61,261 bases of DNA from assembly GCA_030549855.1 (NCBI GenBank), contig JAUQQP010000009.1, forward strand, positions 1 to 61,261, given 5' to 3'. The DNA is from Cyanobacteriota bacterium SRBZ.bins.94.201705. Lineage in GTDB: Bacteria > Cyanobacteriota > Cyanobacteriia > Cyanobacteriales > Cyanobacteriaceae. Numbering within the stretch: the stretch's first letter is position 1; each line of letters opens with the position of its first letter. Under the pieces are notes generated by a model. The model saw only the letters and a program-made list of their open reading frames with translations, did not search any database and had not been told where the DNA came from. The position numbers were made by a program, and so were the translations under genes. Of this stretch, positions 47,899-57,345 are shown piece after piece.

Positions 47899-50800
47899 TT
47901 ATCCTTTCCAGGCATCAGCCCAACGGTTACCCAAAACGTGTAGCAGGGATTTCAAACCCATGATAAAGGGGGTAGCTTCGCGGATGTCTTTGGCATCGCC
48001 TCTTACGTCTAGGAGTTTATCTTCCAGATGGCGATAGACTTCACGCCAGAGTTGGCTGTTAGCCTCTTCTTCCCTTTGGTGTTTATAGTCATTTTTGGGG
48101 AGAGGTTGGATACTTTCTATGCGTAGGCTTCTCAAGCCTTCATGGAATTCGTAGAGGAAGTTTTTGAGATTGGTAAGATTAGGTATATCCATTTTAGTAA
48201 TAGTGCCCTCGAGATGGAGACGGGATTGCCAGGTTTCCTGCCGTTTGTATTCCTGTTGGTCATCATGGTATTCCAGATAGAAGTCTTCGCCGGCAATGAC
48301 ATCAAAGTCGGTATATTCTGTAATACCCTTCAATTCGGTTTGGGCAACAACTAAACCGGCGGCGATTTCGTCTTTGGGGCGACTACTCAACTGGGTTTTT
48401 TCCTGGGTATCGGGGAAGCCCGAGGCTTTACTTAGAATATAACTGAGTAGTTGGTTTAATTCGGCATTTTTGTCATAGATGCCGGTGGGGGAAAGCCAGT
48501 GGAAGAAACGACTACCATTACCACCTACATAGACTGGGGTGATTTGGGGGGTGGAGTATTTGCCCTGTTCGTGTAGCACCCTCAAACACAGGCCGATATA
48601 GTAGTAAATACCGGCAATGCCAATGGCGGTAATAGTCATCAGGTGTTGGAAGTAGGGATCATTGTTTTTATAAATCCGTTTTTCTCGTAGCCATTTTTCT
48701 CCCCCGTGACGGAGGGCGACATCTATTTTGGCCATTATAGATAAATCAGTACCGTCTTGCCACCCACCTGGTATAAATTCTTCCATAAGCTGTCGGGCAT
48801 AGGGATGGTTGTGGGCGAGGATTTCGGAGAAAATATTTTTGCCGGCCACCGAGAGGGAACACTGGTATATAATACTCCTGTTTTCCCATATAGATATATC
48901 TGAGGTGCCACCGCCAATGTCGATACAAGTAGTACGGACCAGGGGGTGTTTTTCCTTGTCGTTGAAATACTGGGCTAGGGCCACACTTTCTGTACAAAAA
49001 CGCCGCTCGTCATCTATCTGTGGCACTAAATATTTCAAGCCAGTTTTAGGGGCGAGGTGATCACAGATTTCCAGCCAACTGCGGTGGAAGGTCATTTTGT
49101 CGGTTTTGGAGAAGGCGGTGGGGTAGGAGATACACCAGTGGATTTCGTTAATTTTTTCTGCGGTGGCAATGGCGGAGATGTGGAGGATGAGGTGGCGGAG
49201 GAAGGCCTTTGCAAATCTGAGATTAGACCATTTAAGGTCAGTCCTAATCCAACGTTTGCTGGGGTTAAAGGCGGTGGGGTCTGGGATATAGATACGACCG
49301 TCTAGAATAGGTTGTAATTCCCCTTCCTCGTTGCCGTTTTTGTGGGTGAGGACAGTGTACAGTGGCAGAGGCTGGTCAGCGGGGAGGAAGGTTTCTGGGA
49401 TGAAGTTTTCGATGAGGGCGGGGATGCGGATAGAGAGGCTGCTGTCGGTGATGTTGAGTTGGAGTTTTTCTTTGTTTATATCCAGAGGGGTTTCGGGGCT
49501 ATTTTCGCCCTTGACGTACACATTGGTAAAGGAGGTACCAAAATCCAGTCCCACTCGCCATATGCCGCGGGGGGAAAAAGAGGGGGGGGTTGGCAGGAGG
49601 ATTAAACCTATGTCTTGGTGGTAACTATTTTTGCACACCAGGTAACCAGGGAAGGTTTCCAAAGAATATATTTGGTACCAGCCGGTGCCTTCTATATCCT
49701 GGAATTCTCGCAATTGCTCATGTTTAGGACAGAATATCCTAAAGGTTTGCTCCCCATAGTCGCCGTCGTAGTAGAAAACGTAGTATTGCTTCCAATGGCC
49801 AGCTTTCAGATTAGGCCAAACAGTCAATACTGGGAGGTATCTGATAGCATTTTCTTCCCGGAGGATGTATTCTCGTTGGTAGCGGCGGATGGAGGGGGAG
49901 GATTCCATCCCTGACAGAGGGAGGCTAAGGGTGACACGGATGCCTTCTCCTTCCACACTGACAAAAGGTTCTAATTCGACGCTGTTGGCCAGGTCTTCTG
50001 GGGTAAAATAATCCAGGAGGATGGGGTTAAGGGGCAAGAGGGGGGTAATTTTTTCGTCACGGAAGGTGGGGGGGAAAGTTGTCTTGGGCATGAGGGCGCC
50101 TGGGAGGGCGTTATCCAAGTCGAGGAAGGTCAACTCTGGTAGGAATAGTTCATCGGGGGTTAACCAGAGGACATCATCCCATTTGATGGTACCACTTTTC
50201 AATTCTTGGAGGTTAAGGGAGGCCAAGGTACGATCGCGGTGTACCCAGATAGCGTGTTTTGGAACACCCCAGTAGTCTGCCAGACTTTCGTCGATAATCA
50301 AAAGGGGCTTGCTGGGGGATTTGATGGTACTGGGGATTACTCGTACATTGGAGGGTTTGGGGGGGATACGGACGGGGCGATTGAGGAGGGCGAGGGCGCC
50401 TCTGTTGATGATTTCCCCGAAGAAGGCATGGTTATCGCTCAATTCTAGTGCTGGCAGAGAATTGCCGTTGGCCACTGCTAGGTCATTGCGGAAGTCTTCC
50501 AGCAGTCCTATAATGCATTCCCTAGCCTTTGTGGTTCCATCGTATTCTAGAAGTCGGTTTTGAAGATTTTCTAGCCAACGCCAGAGGATTTCCTTCAACT
50601 CCTTGTTAAGGAAGGGGGAGGGGTTTACGAGAATGCCGTTTTTGAACCACCGCAGTCCAGTCCACAGTCCTTTTTCCGAGGGGCATACCAGGGTTGAGGG
50701 GCTAGTGATACCTACTGGGTTTCCTCGCCATAGCCAGATGTATATTTCCTCCCAGGGGTTACGGTCGCCTCTAGTGTAGAGCACATTTGCCGGTTGTGGC

Positions 50801-51168
50801 AGCAGTTGGTATAATGCTTGGGCGAAGGGGTGGGAACGATTTTGGGACAAGTCTAAAAATTGCACCTTCAGGTCAAAGCCTTCCACCTCTGCCAGGGCGA
50901 TAGCCGCCAACATCCCTCGCCACTGGCCTACCATGGTGCCGTGGAGGGGGTGCTGACGGTCAAACAGGGCCATTTCCACCGTCAAAGGCCTTGCCCAAAT
51001 GGTTGGCACGGAACTGACATTACTGATTTGTTGCTGGCCGGGGGCTTGATAGTCCAGGCTATCTGCCAAGTCTCTAAAGGCGGAGTCTTGGTACATTTCC
51101 CATACTCCCACCTTCCCCTTAGCCACCGTAGTATCTTGTTTTAGACGGGGTAGTAGCAGGTCTGTCAT
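47899..51168 (-). CDS. Actin/Hsp70-fold ATPase with large N-terminal region
   Basis: This 1089-residue protein has the ASKHA ATPase signature in its second half: phosphate-1 VGLDFGTSFTNVYV (539-552), a connect-1-like ESVALA (727-732), phosphate-2 CIDIGGGTSDISIW (748-761) and the adenosine motif VYVGGNGSRFF (879-889). It therefore belongs with actin, Hsp70 and sugar kinases; the closest annotated families are probably Hsp70-like or SrfB-like proteins. The first 530 residues are Trp-rich and unrecognised, and the last 100 are helical. The start ATG follows AGGAGGAAGGAA. It lies 17 bases after the tubulin-like gene. ATP-driven conformational change is expected; the partner is unknown. Confidence 0.75.
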   Translation of the reverse strand: MTDLLLPRLKQDTTVAKGKVGVWEMYQDSAFRDLADSLDYQAPGQQQISNVSSVPTIWARPLTVEMALFDRQHPLHGTMVGQWRGMLAAIALAEVEGFDLKVQFLDLSQNRSHPFAQALYQLLPQPANVLYTRGDRNPWEEIYIWLWRGNPVGITSPSTLVCPSEKGLWTGLRWFKNGILVNPSPFLNKELKEILWRWLENLQNRLLEYDGTTKARECIIGLLEDFRNDLAVANGNSLPALELSDNHAFFGEIINRGALALLNRPVRIPPKPSNVRVIPSTIKSPSKPLLIIDESLADYWGVPKHAIWVHRDRTLASLNLQELKSGTIKWDDVLWLTPDELFLPELTFLDLDNALPGALMPKTTFPPTFRDEKITPLLPLNPILLDYFTPEDLANSVELEPFVSVEGEGIRVTLSLPLSGMESSPSIRRYQREYILREENAIRYLPVLTVWPNLKAGHWKQYYVFYYDGDYGEQTFRIFCPKHEQLREFQDIEGTGWYQIYSLETFPGYLVCKNSYHQDIGLILLPTPPSFSPRGIWRVGLDFGTSFTNVYVKGENSPETPLDINKEKLQLNITDSSLSIRIPALIENFIPETFLPADQPLPLYTVLTHKNGNEEGELQPILDGRIYIPDPTAFNPSKRWIRTDLKWSNLRFAKAFLRHLILHISAIATAEKINEIHWCISYPTAFSKTDKMTFHRSWLEICDHLAPKTGLKYLVPQIDDERRFCTESVALAQYFNDKEKHPLVRTTCIDIGGGTSDISIWENRSIIYQCSLSVAGKNIFSEILAHNHPYARQLMEEFIPGGWQDGTDLSIMAKIDVALRHGGEKWLREKRIYKNNDPYFQHLMTITAIGIAGIYYYIGLCLRVLHEQGKYSTPQITPVYVGGNGSRFFHWLSPTGIYDKNAELNQLLSYILSKASGFPDTQEKTQLSSRPKDEIAAGLVVAQTELKGITEYTDFDVIAGEDFYLEYHDDQQEYKRQETWQSRLHLEGTITKMDIPNLTNLKNFLYEFHEGLRSLRIESIQPLPKNDYKHQREEEANSQLWREVYRHLEDKLLDVRGDAKDIREATPFIMGLKSLLHVLGNRWADAWKG

Positions 51169-51185
51169 TTCCTTCCTCCTTTGTA

Positions 51186-52682
51186 CTATACTTTACAACA
51201 TCTATAAATAGCCTTAGCTAAACCCTGTACCCCTTGGTTGGGGGTGCCGAGACTGGAGGGGGGGATTTCCCCTATAGCATTTTTGAGGGCAATGGGGTTA
51301 TCTTTCTGGATTTGTTCCTTACTACGAATGTCATCCCAGAATAGTTCAGAGAGCCTTTCCGGTTGCAGTGGACTGTCGGGGGAGGCGAAGTGTTCTGTTT
51401 TAAATAGGCGGACGTTTTCCTGTTCACAGCGGTGAATATCTGCCAGCCAGCGGAGAAAGTCCTTTGCCCAGGTGCCAATGGCCTTTATTGCCTGCTGTTG
51501 CTCATTGCTGGTGACGTCTGGGAGATTTTTACGGATTTTTATTCCCCACCATACCCCTTGGAAGAATTTATCAAACCAGGGGTAGCCGTCTAGGGCACCA
51601 ATGCCGTGGATGGGGGCGGATTGGAGTTGGGGTTGGAAGTCTGCCAGCCAGATATAGGCAAAACGGACGGCATTAGTTAGGAGGGTTTTGACGGTTTCCT
51701 TTTCCGGTAGGTCATCCCATACTATTTCCCCCGCCTTATTCCGGGCGATCATGTACACTCCTGGTTGGGGGTTGTGGCAGAAGAAGTGGCGGGCGGCCAG
51801 GGCGGCGTATAATTCCACAAAGTGGGGGCGATTGACTTGGGAGTCTTTTCCTACACTAAAATTCCCCACTCTTTCCAGACTTTGGTTGCCCAACAGGTAT
51901 TTCACATCGAACTGTGTAGCCTGTTCCCTATAGTAACGGAGTGCTGCTTCAGTATTGAGGAGGAACAACTCCGGGGTGGCACATATTTCTTTCTCACTGC
52001 CTCCCTTAGGGAAAGTAAAATAGGGCAGGCCGAATATACAACCGATTTTGACCCTATTGCGGGTGCCGTCTTTTTCCAGCTTGTTAGCGATTAGACGGCC
52101 GATGGTGGGTAATCCTGATGCTCCTGTGCCCCCGAAGACCGAACCACACAGTAGTATTTTTGTCTCTTCCCCTGCTCCTACATTCTCTTCCACTCCCTGG
52201 ATAAAGCTGCGCCATGGTTCCTCTTCCAGACGTTCCAGATTTATCTGACTGATGATGCCTGCCCCTATAGCGGGGTGTCCTCGGAAACCTACTTCCAGAT
52301 TTGCATTTCGTTCTTCTTCTGTGTACAATACGGAAAACAGGTTAGCCAGAGGGGGTAATGTTTGTCTAAGGGTGTTGTAGCCGAAGAGGGCTGCCAGTTT
52401 CTTCTCCATGGTGGTATTGGCCAGGGGTGACCAAACCCGATAGGATTCTATACTAATTGTCATCCACGGGTTGTTTTTTTCCCTCTCTTGTATTGCTTCA
52501 TAACAAGCCCTGTATATATTAACTGTCCCTTGGGCTCTCTGCAGATTACCATTGGTTTCATCCGCATCTACAAAGATAACTCTGAGTTTCTGATTCCCCA
52601 ACAAGCCTATGGCAGCCAGCTGGACTATTGCTTCTACAAACTTTGCCCCTGTGCCGCCGATGCCTACTACATAGTGTGCCAT
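51186..52682 (-). CDS. Tubulin/FtsZ-superfamily GTPase-like protein
   Basis: This 498-residue protein has the N-terminal nucleotide loop GIGGTGAKFVEAI (residues 7-19), the acidic strand end VIFVDADETNGN (35-46) and a tubulin signature-like glycine motif GSVFGGTGASG (180-190; tubulin/FtsZ have GGGTGSG). This is the pattern of the Tubulin_2-type proteins, more distant from FtsZ. The T7 loop with the catalytic aspartates is not obvious to me, so hydrolysis is uncertain. The C-terminal 150 residues are helical. I chose the ATG at 52682, with GGAGGGAATTAGG upstream. The ATPase gene follows 17 bases downstream. Confidence 0.78.
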   Translation of the reverse strand: MAHYVVGIGGTGAKFVEAIVQLAAIGLLGNQKLRVIFVDADETNGNLQRAQGTVNIYRACYEAIQEREKNNPWMTISIESYRVWSPLANTTMEKKLAALFGYNTLRQTLPPLANLFSVLYTEEERNANLEVGFRGHPAIGAGIISQINLERLEEEPWRSFIQGVEENVGAGEETKILLCGSVFGGTGASGLPTIGRLIANKLEKDGTRNRVKIGCIFGLPYFTFPKGGSEKEICATPELFLLNTEAALRYYREQATQFDVKYLLGNQSLERVGNFSVGKDSQVNRPHFVELYAALAARHFFCHNPQPGVYMIARNKAGEIVWDDLPEKETVKTLLTNAVRFAYIWLADFQPQLQSAPIHGIGALDGYPWFDKFFQGVWWGIKIRKNLPDVTSNEQQQAIKAIGTWAKDFLRWLADIHRCEQENVRLFKTEHFASPDSPLQPERLSELFWDDIRSKEQIQKDNPIALKNAIGEIPPSSLGTPNQGVQGLAKAIYRCCKV

Positions 52683-52716
52683 CCTAATTCCCTCCAAGCT
52701 GAGTTGGTGCTGAGGT

Positions 52717-53205
52717 TTAGTTTCTGCCCATCAGATGATTTACTATTTTTGCCATGGGTACGGTTTTCTTTTTTAATAGTCCTGGGGTGCTAGTGACGGT
52801 AGGCAGCCAGTATAGTACAATGACAGAATCCAAGAATAGCAGTCCCATCATAGACAGTACTGTTTCCTGAATCAGATTGCCCGCCGCATCCCTATTATTG
52901 AAATACACCGCCATACTAACCACTACTACCAATAGAAACAACCCCAAGTGCCACACTAGTTTTAATGTCTTATAAGAAGTCCCTTGGTTGTACAACAGGA
53001 GGAGATACCATCCTACTGTAAACAAGACGGAAACACCAAATACAATCCACGCGGCTACGTAGTACCTGTCAATCCAATCGTTGAGGGGCATGCTTCTTAT
53101 TACCCCAAATACTCTTTGCCTGTAGAGGAGGGGTTGCACCCACATCATCAACAACAACCCTAGCAGGAAGAATACGGCAATTCTAATGATTTCGCCCGGT
53201 TTCAT
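52717..53205 (-). CDS. Four-helix membrane protein
   Basis: This 162-residue protein has hydrophobic segments at about residues 8-26, 50-72, 82-102 and 115-135, and short basic ends (PGLLKKKTVPMAKIVNHLMGRN). I recognise no family. The ATG at 53205 is used; a GTG at 53235 would add ten residues, and neither has a good ribosome-binding site. It ends 34 bases before the tubulin-like gene and so begins the cluster, perhaps as its membrane anchor. The ClC gene lies 78 bases upstream on the same strand. Confidence 0.6.
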   Translation of the reverse strand: MKPGEIIRIAVFFLLGLLLMMWVQPLLYRQRVFGVIRSMPLNDWIDRYYVAAWIVFGVSVLFTVGWYLLLLYNQGTSYKTLKLVWHLGLFLLVVVVSMAVYFNNRDAAGNLIQETVLSMMGLLFLDSVIVLYWLPTVTSTPGLLKKKTVPMAKIVNHLMGRN

Positions 53206-53283
53206 AGGACTCTTATTTTCGTCGCCCGTACCCACTTATGTTACCACTTGCAGTTTTTTGGTTTCGTGAACATTTATTAAGTT

Positions 53284-55185
53284 CTATGAAGGGGGGTGAT
53301 GGCCATCGGTGTTTTCAGGGAAAAAGGGTGCCAGTTTTGCCCTGGTGAGGGCTAGATCGTAAACCAGATTTATGTTATCCTGTTTCAACAGTCCCAGAAG
53401 CTGATTGGGGTTTTGACGCTCTACCACGGGAAGTTGACGTAAACCCCTAGTGGCCATGCGCTCAAGGGCTTCTCCCAAAGGCTCATCTGGGTAGGCATAG
53501 ACAATTTCAGTAGTACACACCTCAGCCACGAGTGTTTCTTGGGGGCTAAGGGGTGGGGCTGTTTTTTCCTGGGCGGTAGCAATGCCCCGGTTGATGTCCT
53601 GAAGGGTAACAATGCCTACAAATCGTCGTTGAGAGTCCAGTACAAAGGCGCTGTGACACTGTTTTTCTACCATGATTTTCCCTGCCTCCAGAAGGGATAA
53701 ATCGGCGGGTAATACGAGGAAATCTACCTCCATTGCCTTTTCTACGGGGAAGGAGTTTAGAATCTCATTGTTGCGAAGGGCAAGGGCTACCACTTCACTA
53801 TTGTTTTCCCCGCCTGTTTCTCTGGGCAGGGGTAGATGGGAGGGCAATTGTAGTAGCTGTCGTAACCAGTTGGCCAGCCAGACACTCAAACCTACAGCGG
53901 CCATCAAGGGGAGAATAATGCGATAGTCATGGGTCATCTCAAAGAGTAATAAAATGGCGGTGAGGGGGGCATTTACACTCCCTGCCAATACTGCCGCCAT
54001 TCCCACCATGGCGTAGGCGGGGGGTGCGGCGATGCTGTGGGCAAATACAGGAAAAACCATGGGGAGAATTTTGCCATAGGCGGCACCCAGGGATGCCCCT
54101 AAAAACATTGCTGGCGCAAAAATGCCCCCTACTAAGCCACTGGCAAGACAAAAAGGGGAAAGCACTAGTTTAGTCAACAGTAAGGCCAACAGCAGTACAA
54201 GGGGTATTTCCACATCGTACAGGATTGCCTCCACAGTTTCGTATCCTATCCCCCAGATTTGAGGTAGTTTAAGGGCTACTAAACCCACACAAAGTCCCCC
54301 CAAGGGCGGTAGTATATATGGAGGGATTTTTGCTAACCAATAGAAGCCGGGTATCTCCCCTGCCACTAACTTGGGCAGCCAATGGAGTAGATAGGAGTAG
54401 GCGATGGCTACCACACAGGCACACAGTCCCAATCCCAGATACAATGGCAGTTCAAGGGGACTACGCACCTCATAGACTGGCAGTCCAAAAGCCGGCTGAT
54501 GTCCCAACCCTACCTGGGTTATCAACGCTGATACCACCGCAGACAGTAGTACTACACTAGCTGCTGAAGTCTCCAATATTGTTCCCAGTACTACTTCCAA
54601 GGCAAAGAAAACGCCGGCAATGGGGGCATTAAAACCTGCAGCTAGGCCAGCGGCCGCCCCAGCCCCTAATAACAGCTGTTGTCTTTCCCTGGACATGTGT
54701 AAAGCCTGTCCTACTCCTATGGCTAGATTGGCCCCTATTTCTACACTAGGACCTTCTGGCCCCAAGGATGCCCCGGTGCCCAAGGATACTGCCGCCGCCA
54801 CGGTTTTCGCAATGGCCCTACTGGCCACCATGGGGTTACCCATTTTTACCGCTGCTATTAGGGCGGAAATTGGAGGGGAAAACTCCCGGAATATCAGACG
54901 GATAATGCTAACTATTATCCCGCCGCACAGGGGTACCACTGCCAAAGTCCAACTCCCCCATACGGCTATTTTGTCCATTAACTCTTCTAGTAATAAATGC
55001 TCAATGAGGGCAATCAGATACCGAAACAACAAAACCCCCAACCCGGCACCACCCCCTATTACTATTGCTAGTAGCAACAGGAAGGTGTCTGCCGGTAGCC
55101 TACTAAAAAATCCTGTCAGGGGAGACTTACAGACAGGTACAGAAGAGGAAAAGGGCGCCGTTTTAACCTTTAAAATAGAGAGCAT
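53284..55185 (-). CDS. ClC chloride channel/transporter with CBS domains
   Basis: The 633-residue protein has the ClC signatures: GTGASLGPEGPSVEIG with the gating glutamate, GFNAPIAGVFFALE, and GGIFAPAMFLGASLGA, with the usual set of membrane helices to about residue 445. Two CBS domains follow (about 480-535 and 550-615), which bind nucleotides in this family. The protein moves chloride across the plasma or thylakoid membrane, as a channel or a proton-coupled exchanger. The start lies after a short Thr/Ser-rich N terminus. Confidence 0.92.
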   Translation of the reverse strand: MLSILKVKTAPFSSSVPVCKSPLTGFFSRLPADTFLLLLAIVIGGGAGLGVLLFRYLIALIEHLLLEELMDKIAVWGSWTLAVVPLCGGIIVSIIRLIFREFSPPISALIAAVKMGNPMVASRAIAKTVAAAVSLGTGASLGPEGPSVEIGANLAIGVGQALHMSRERQQLLLGAGAAAGLAAGFNAPIAGVFFALEVVLGTILETSAASVVLLSAVVSALITQVGLGHQPAFGLPVYEVRSPLELPLYLGLGLCACVVAIAYSYLLHWLPKLVAGEIPGFYWLAKIPPYILPPLGGLCVGLVALKLPQIWGIGYETVEAILYDVEIPLVLLLALLLTKLVLSPFCLASGLVGGIFAPAMFLGASLGAAYGKILPMVFPVFAHSIAAPPAYAMVGMAAVLAGSVNAPLTAILLLFEMTHDYRIILPLMAAVGLSVWLANWLRQLLQLPSHLPLPRETGGENNSEVVALALRNNEILNSFPVEKAMEVDFLVLPADLSLLEAGKIMVEKQCHSAFVLDSQRRFVGIVTLQDINRGIATAQEKTAPPLSPQETLVAEVCTTEIVYAYPDEPLGEALERMATRGLRQLPVVERQNPNQLLGLLKQDNINLVYDLALTRAKLAPFFPENTDGHHPPS

Positions 55186-55312
55186 AATGAGCTGGTGGAA
55201 TTAGGGATTCTCCCGTGTGGCACTTTAAAATACAAAACGGCTACTCGCTCGCCGCCAAACAACCTCCACATTCCAATGATAATAACTCTCCGGGGCACAT
55301 TGGGGGATTGTT

Positions 55313-56494
55313 CTATCCTTTCACACAGATTACCTGTTTTAGGGTAGCTACTACCTCTACCAAGTCTGTTTGTTGATTCATCACCTCGTCGATGGGTTTG
55401 TAGGCGCTAGGAATCTCATCAATTACCCCGGCATCCTTGCGGCATTCTATCCCCTGTGTCTGGGCAATCAAATCGGCTACTTTAAAACGTCGTTTGGCTT
55501 CCGCACGGGACATTTTTCTTCCGGCGCCGTGGCTGCAACTGCAGAAACTTTCCGGGTTGCCCTTCCCTTTGACAATGTAGGACTTTGCCCCCATGGACCC
55601 TGGTATTATACCATAATCTTCTTTTCTCGCCCTTACTGCCCCCTTTCTGGTTACATACACCTCTTCACCGAAGTGTACCTCTTTTTCCGCGTAGTTGTGG
55701 TGACAGTTAACTACTAGTAGCGGTTGGAAGGGTTTACCTCCTGCCAGGTGTTTTTCCACAATGGCCTTAAACCGATTCATCATCACCTCCCGGTTAAAAC
55801 GGGCATAACTTTGAGCCCATTGTAAATCTCGCCAATATGCCTCAAATTCGGGAGTTTTGGCGACAAAATAGGCTAAATCTGGGTCTGGTAGTTTTATTCC
55901 CGCCAGTCTTGCCAATTCTTTTGCTGTCCTGATGTGACATTCTGCTAGCTGGTTGCCAATATGACGAGAACCTGAATGTAGCATTAGCCACACATAGTCC
56001 TCTGTGTCCAGACACAACTCAATAAAGTGATTGCCCCCTCCTAGAGTCCCTACTTGACGAAGAGCTTTTTTTTCTAAGTCTTGAACTCCTGGATGTAGGT
56101 GTTTAAATTGTTTCCATAAAGGCCAAGCAAGTACATCTTTTTCTACTTCCTTATTTTCGTCAAAACCCACAGGAATACTTGCCTCTATATCCTGACGAAT
56201 TTTCTTCAGTTTTCCCTCCAATTGTTCTGCTTTAAATGGGGTTTTTATGGCACACATCCCACAGCCAATGTCTACCCCTACCGCCGCCGGTATGATAGCA
56301 TCCTTGGTGGCAATCACTGACCCTACTAAGGCGCCTTTCCCCAAATGCACATCCGGCATCAGTGACACATGTTTAAACACAAATGGCAGAGAAGCGACAT
56401 TCTTTGCCATTGCTAATTCTTCTGGTCCCAATTCGTGACTTGCCCATGATAGTATGGGGGCTTTGGTCTCTACATCCAGTTTTTGATATGGCAT
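55313..56494 (-). CDS. rtcB: RNA-splicing ligase RtcB
   Basis: RtcB joins RNA 2',3'-cyclic phosphate ends to 5'-hydroxyl ends using GTP and manganese. The 393-residue protein has MPDVHLGKGALVGSVIA, the metal-binding cysteine in GVDIGCGMCAI, GGGNHFIE, and SHGAGRKMSRAEA near the end with the guanylylated histidine in SHGAGR. The family length is typical for the short bacterial form. No rtcA is adjacent. Confidence 0.94.
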   Translation of the reverse strand: MPYQKLDVETKAPILSWASHELGPEELAMAKNVASLPFVFKHVSLMPDVHLGKGALVGSVIATKDAIIPAAVGVDIGCGMCAIKTPFKAEQLEGKLKKIRQDIEASIPVGFDENKEVEKDVLAWPLWKQFKHLHPGVQDLEKKALRQVGTLGGGNHFIELCLDTEDYVWLMLHSGSRHIGNQLAECHIRTAKELARLAGIKLPDPDLAYFVAKTPEFEAYWRDLQWAQSYARFNREVMMNRFKAIVEKHLAGGKPFQPLLVVNCHHNYAEKEVHFGEEVYVTRKGAVRARKEDYGIIPGSMGAKSYIVKGKGNPESFCSCSHGAGRKMSRAEAKRRFKVADLIAQTQGIECRKDAGVIDEIPSAYKPIDEVMNQQTDLVEVVATLKQVICVKG

Positions 56495-57345
56495 TCTTCC
56501 CTCCTTTTATTCCTTAATATCCCAAATCCTCTACTTATTTTTTGTTACCATAGCCCTATTTTATTCGCCTTATCACATTATAACACAAATATCTATTTAT
56601 TGCCACAAAATTATGTCAGTTTCTGGATTTTTAATAGGTATATTTTCAGGAATTTTATGCATAGAAATAGCGGCTCAGAGACCTAGTGGTATTGATGCTG
56701 GACTAAGAGGTTGATTGGCTTTCACCTAATGGCCGCTGGCTACAAATGGTGACAACCTCTGGCGGCAGACGACCAGCAATGTTAAAATAGCCCCTGGCGT
56801 AGGTAAGACACCGTTTTTTTGTCCTAACAATTCTCTTGTCTTCTCATGCCACCAAAAAAGTTTGCCCCAGGACAGTATTATAAATGGCTCCACGGTTTCC
56901 ATCCCTTCTAAACACTTTTGCTAGAGGAGAAAAAAGGCGGTTGGATTTCTTAATAAAAACACGAATAGGCTTTCCGAGGTAACAAATGCTTTTCCTAAAT
57001 ATCGATTTCATTCCCCATGTTTACCCAGTTTATAAATACTTTTTCCCCTAGTTTCTGTCCGAGAAAAAGATATTATAAACCCTTTTGTTTATGTCTCATA
57101 TTCTAGTCACTTGCCCTAGGAATAATTGTTATGATATACTGGAGGAGTGCTAGCTGTATCACTGGGAGATTGCCAGTTTTTCCTTGCATTTGTCCGACTC
57201 ATCCTATAACTGTTTGTCAGGGAAATATAATGGGGGTTTTATCAAAGGATGACCAATTTCTGGACGTTGTTGTGGCAGAAGAAAGGGTAAAAAGCAGGAG
57301 GCTAACACCCGCCTATATAATAAAAAACAGTAGGTGAATTTTCCA
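56495..57345. other. 850-bp gene-poor gap
   Basis: Apart from a 58-residue frame at 56726-56902 (minus) I see no gene here. The first 180 bases are very AT-rich. No tRNA, repeat or clear hairpin is visible. It could contain a small RNA, a decayed gene or the promoter of the glyoxalase-fold gene that follows. Confidence 0.5.
56726..56902 (-). CDS. Possible 58-residue ORF or gene remnant
   Basis: An ATG at 56902, with AGAAGGG directly upstream, opens a 58-residue frame (METVEPFIILSWGKLFWWHEK...) that has a basic, hydrophobic character and the helical end AILTLLVVCRQRL. I recognise no family. It may be a small membrane protein or the tail of an inactivated gene, since the frame ends at a TAG just upstream of the ATG. 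Confidence 0.25.
   Translation of the reverse strand: METVEPFIILSWGKLFWWHEKTRELLGQKNGVLPTPGAILTLLVVCRQRLSPFVASGH

Noticed and set aside
57131..57337. A 68-codon + strand frame before the glyoxalase-fold gene
   Set aside because: It has no ribosome-binding site, a Cys/Ile-rich random composition and overlaps the likely promoter region of the next gene.
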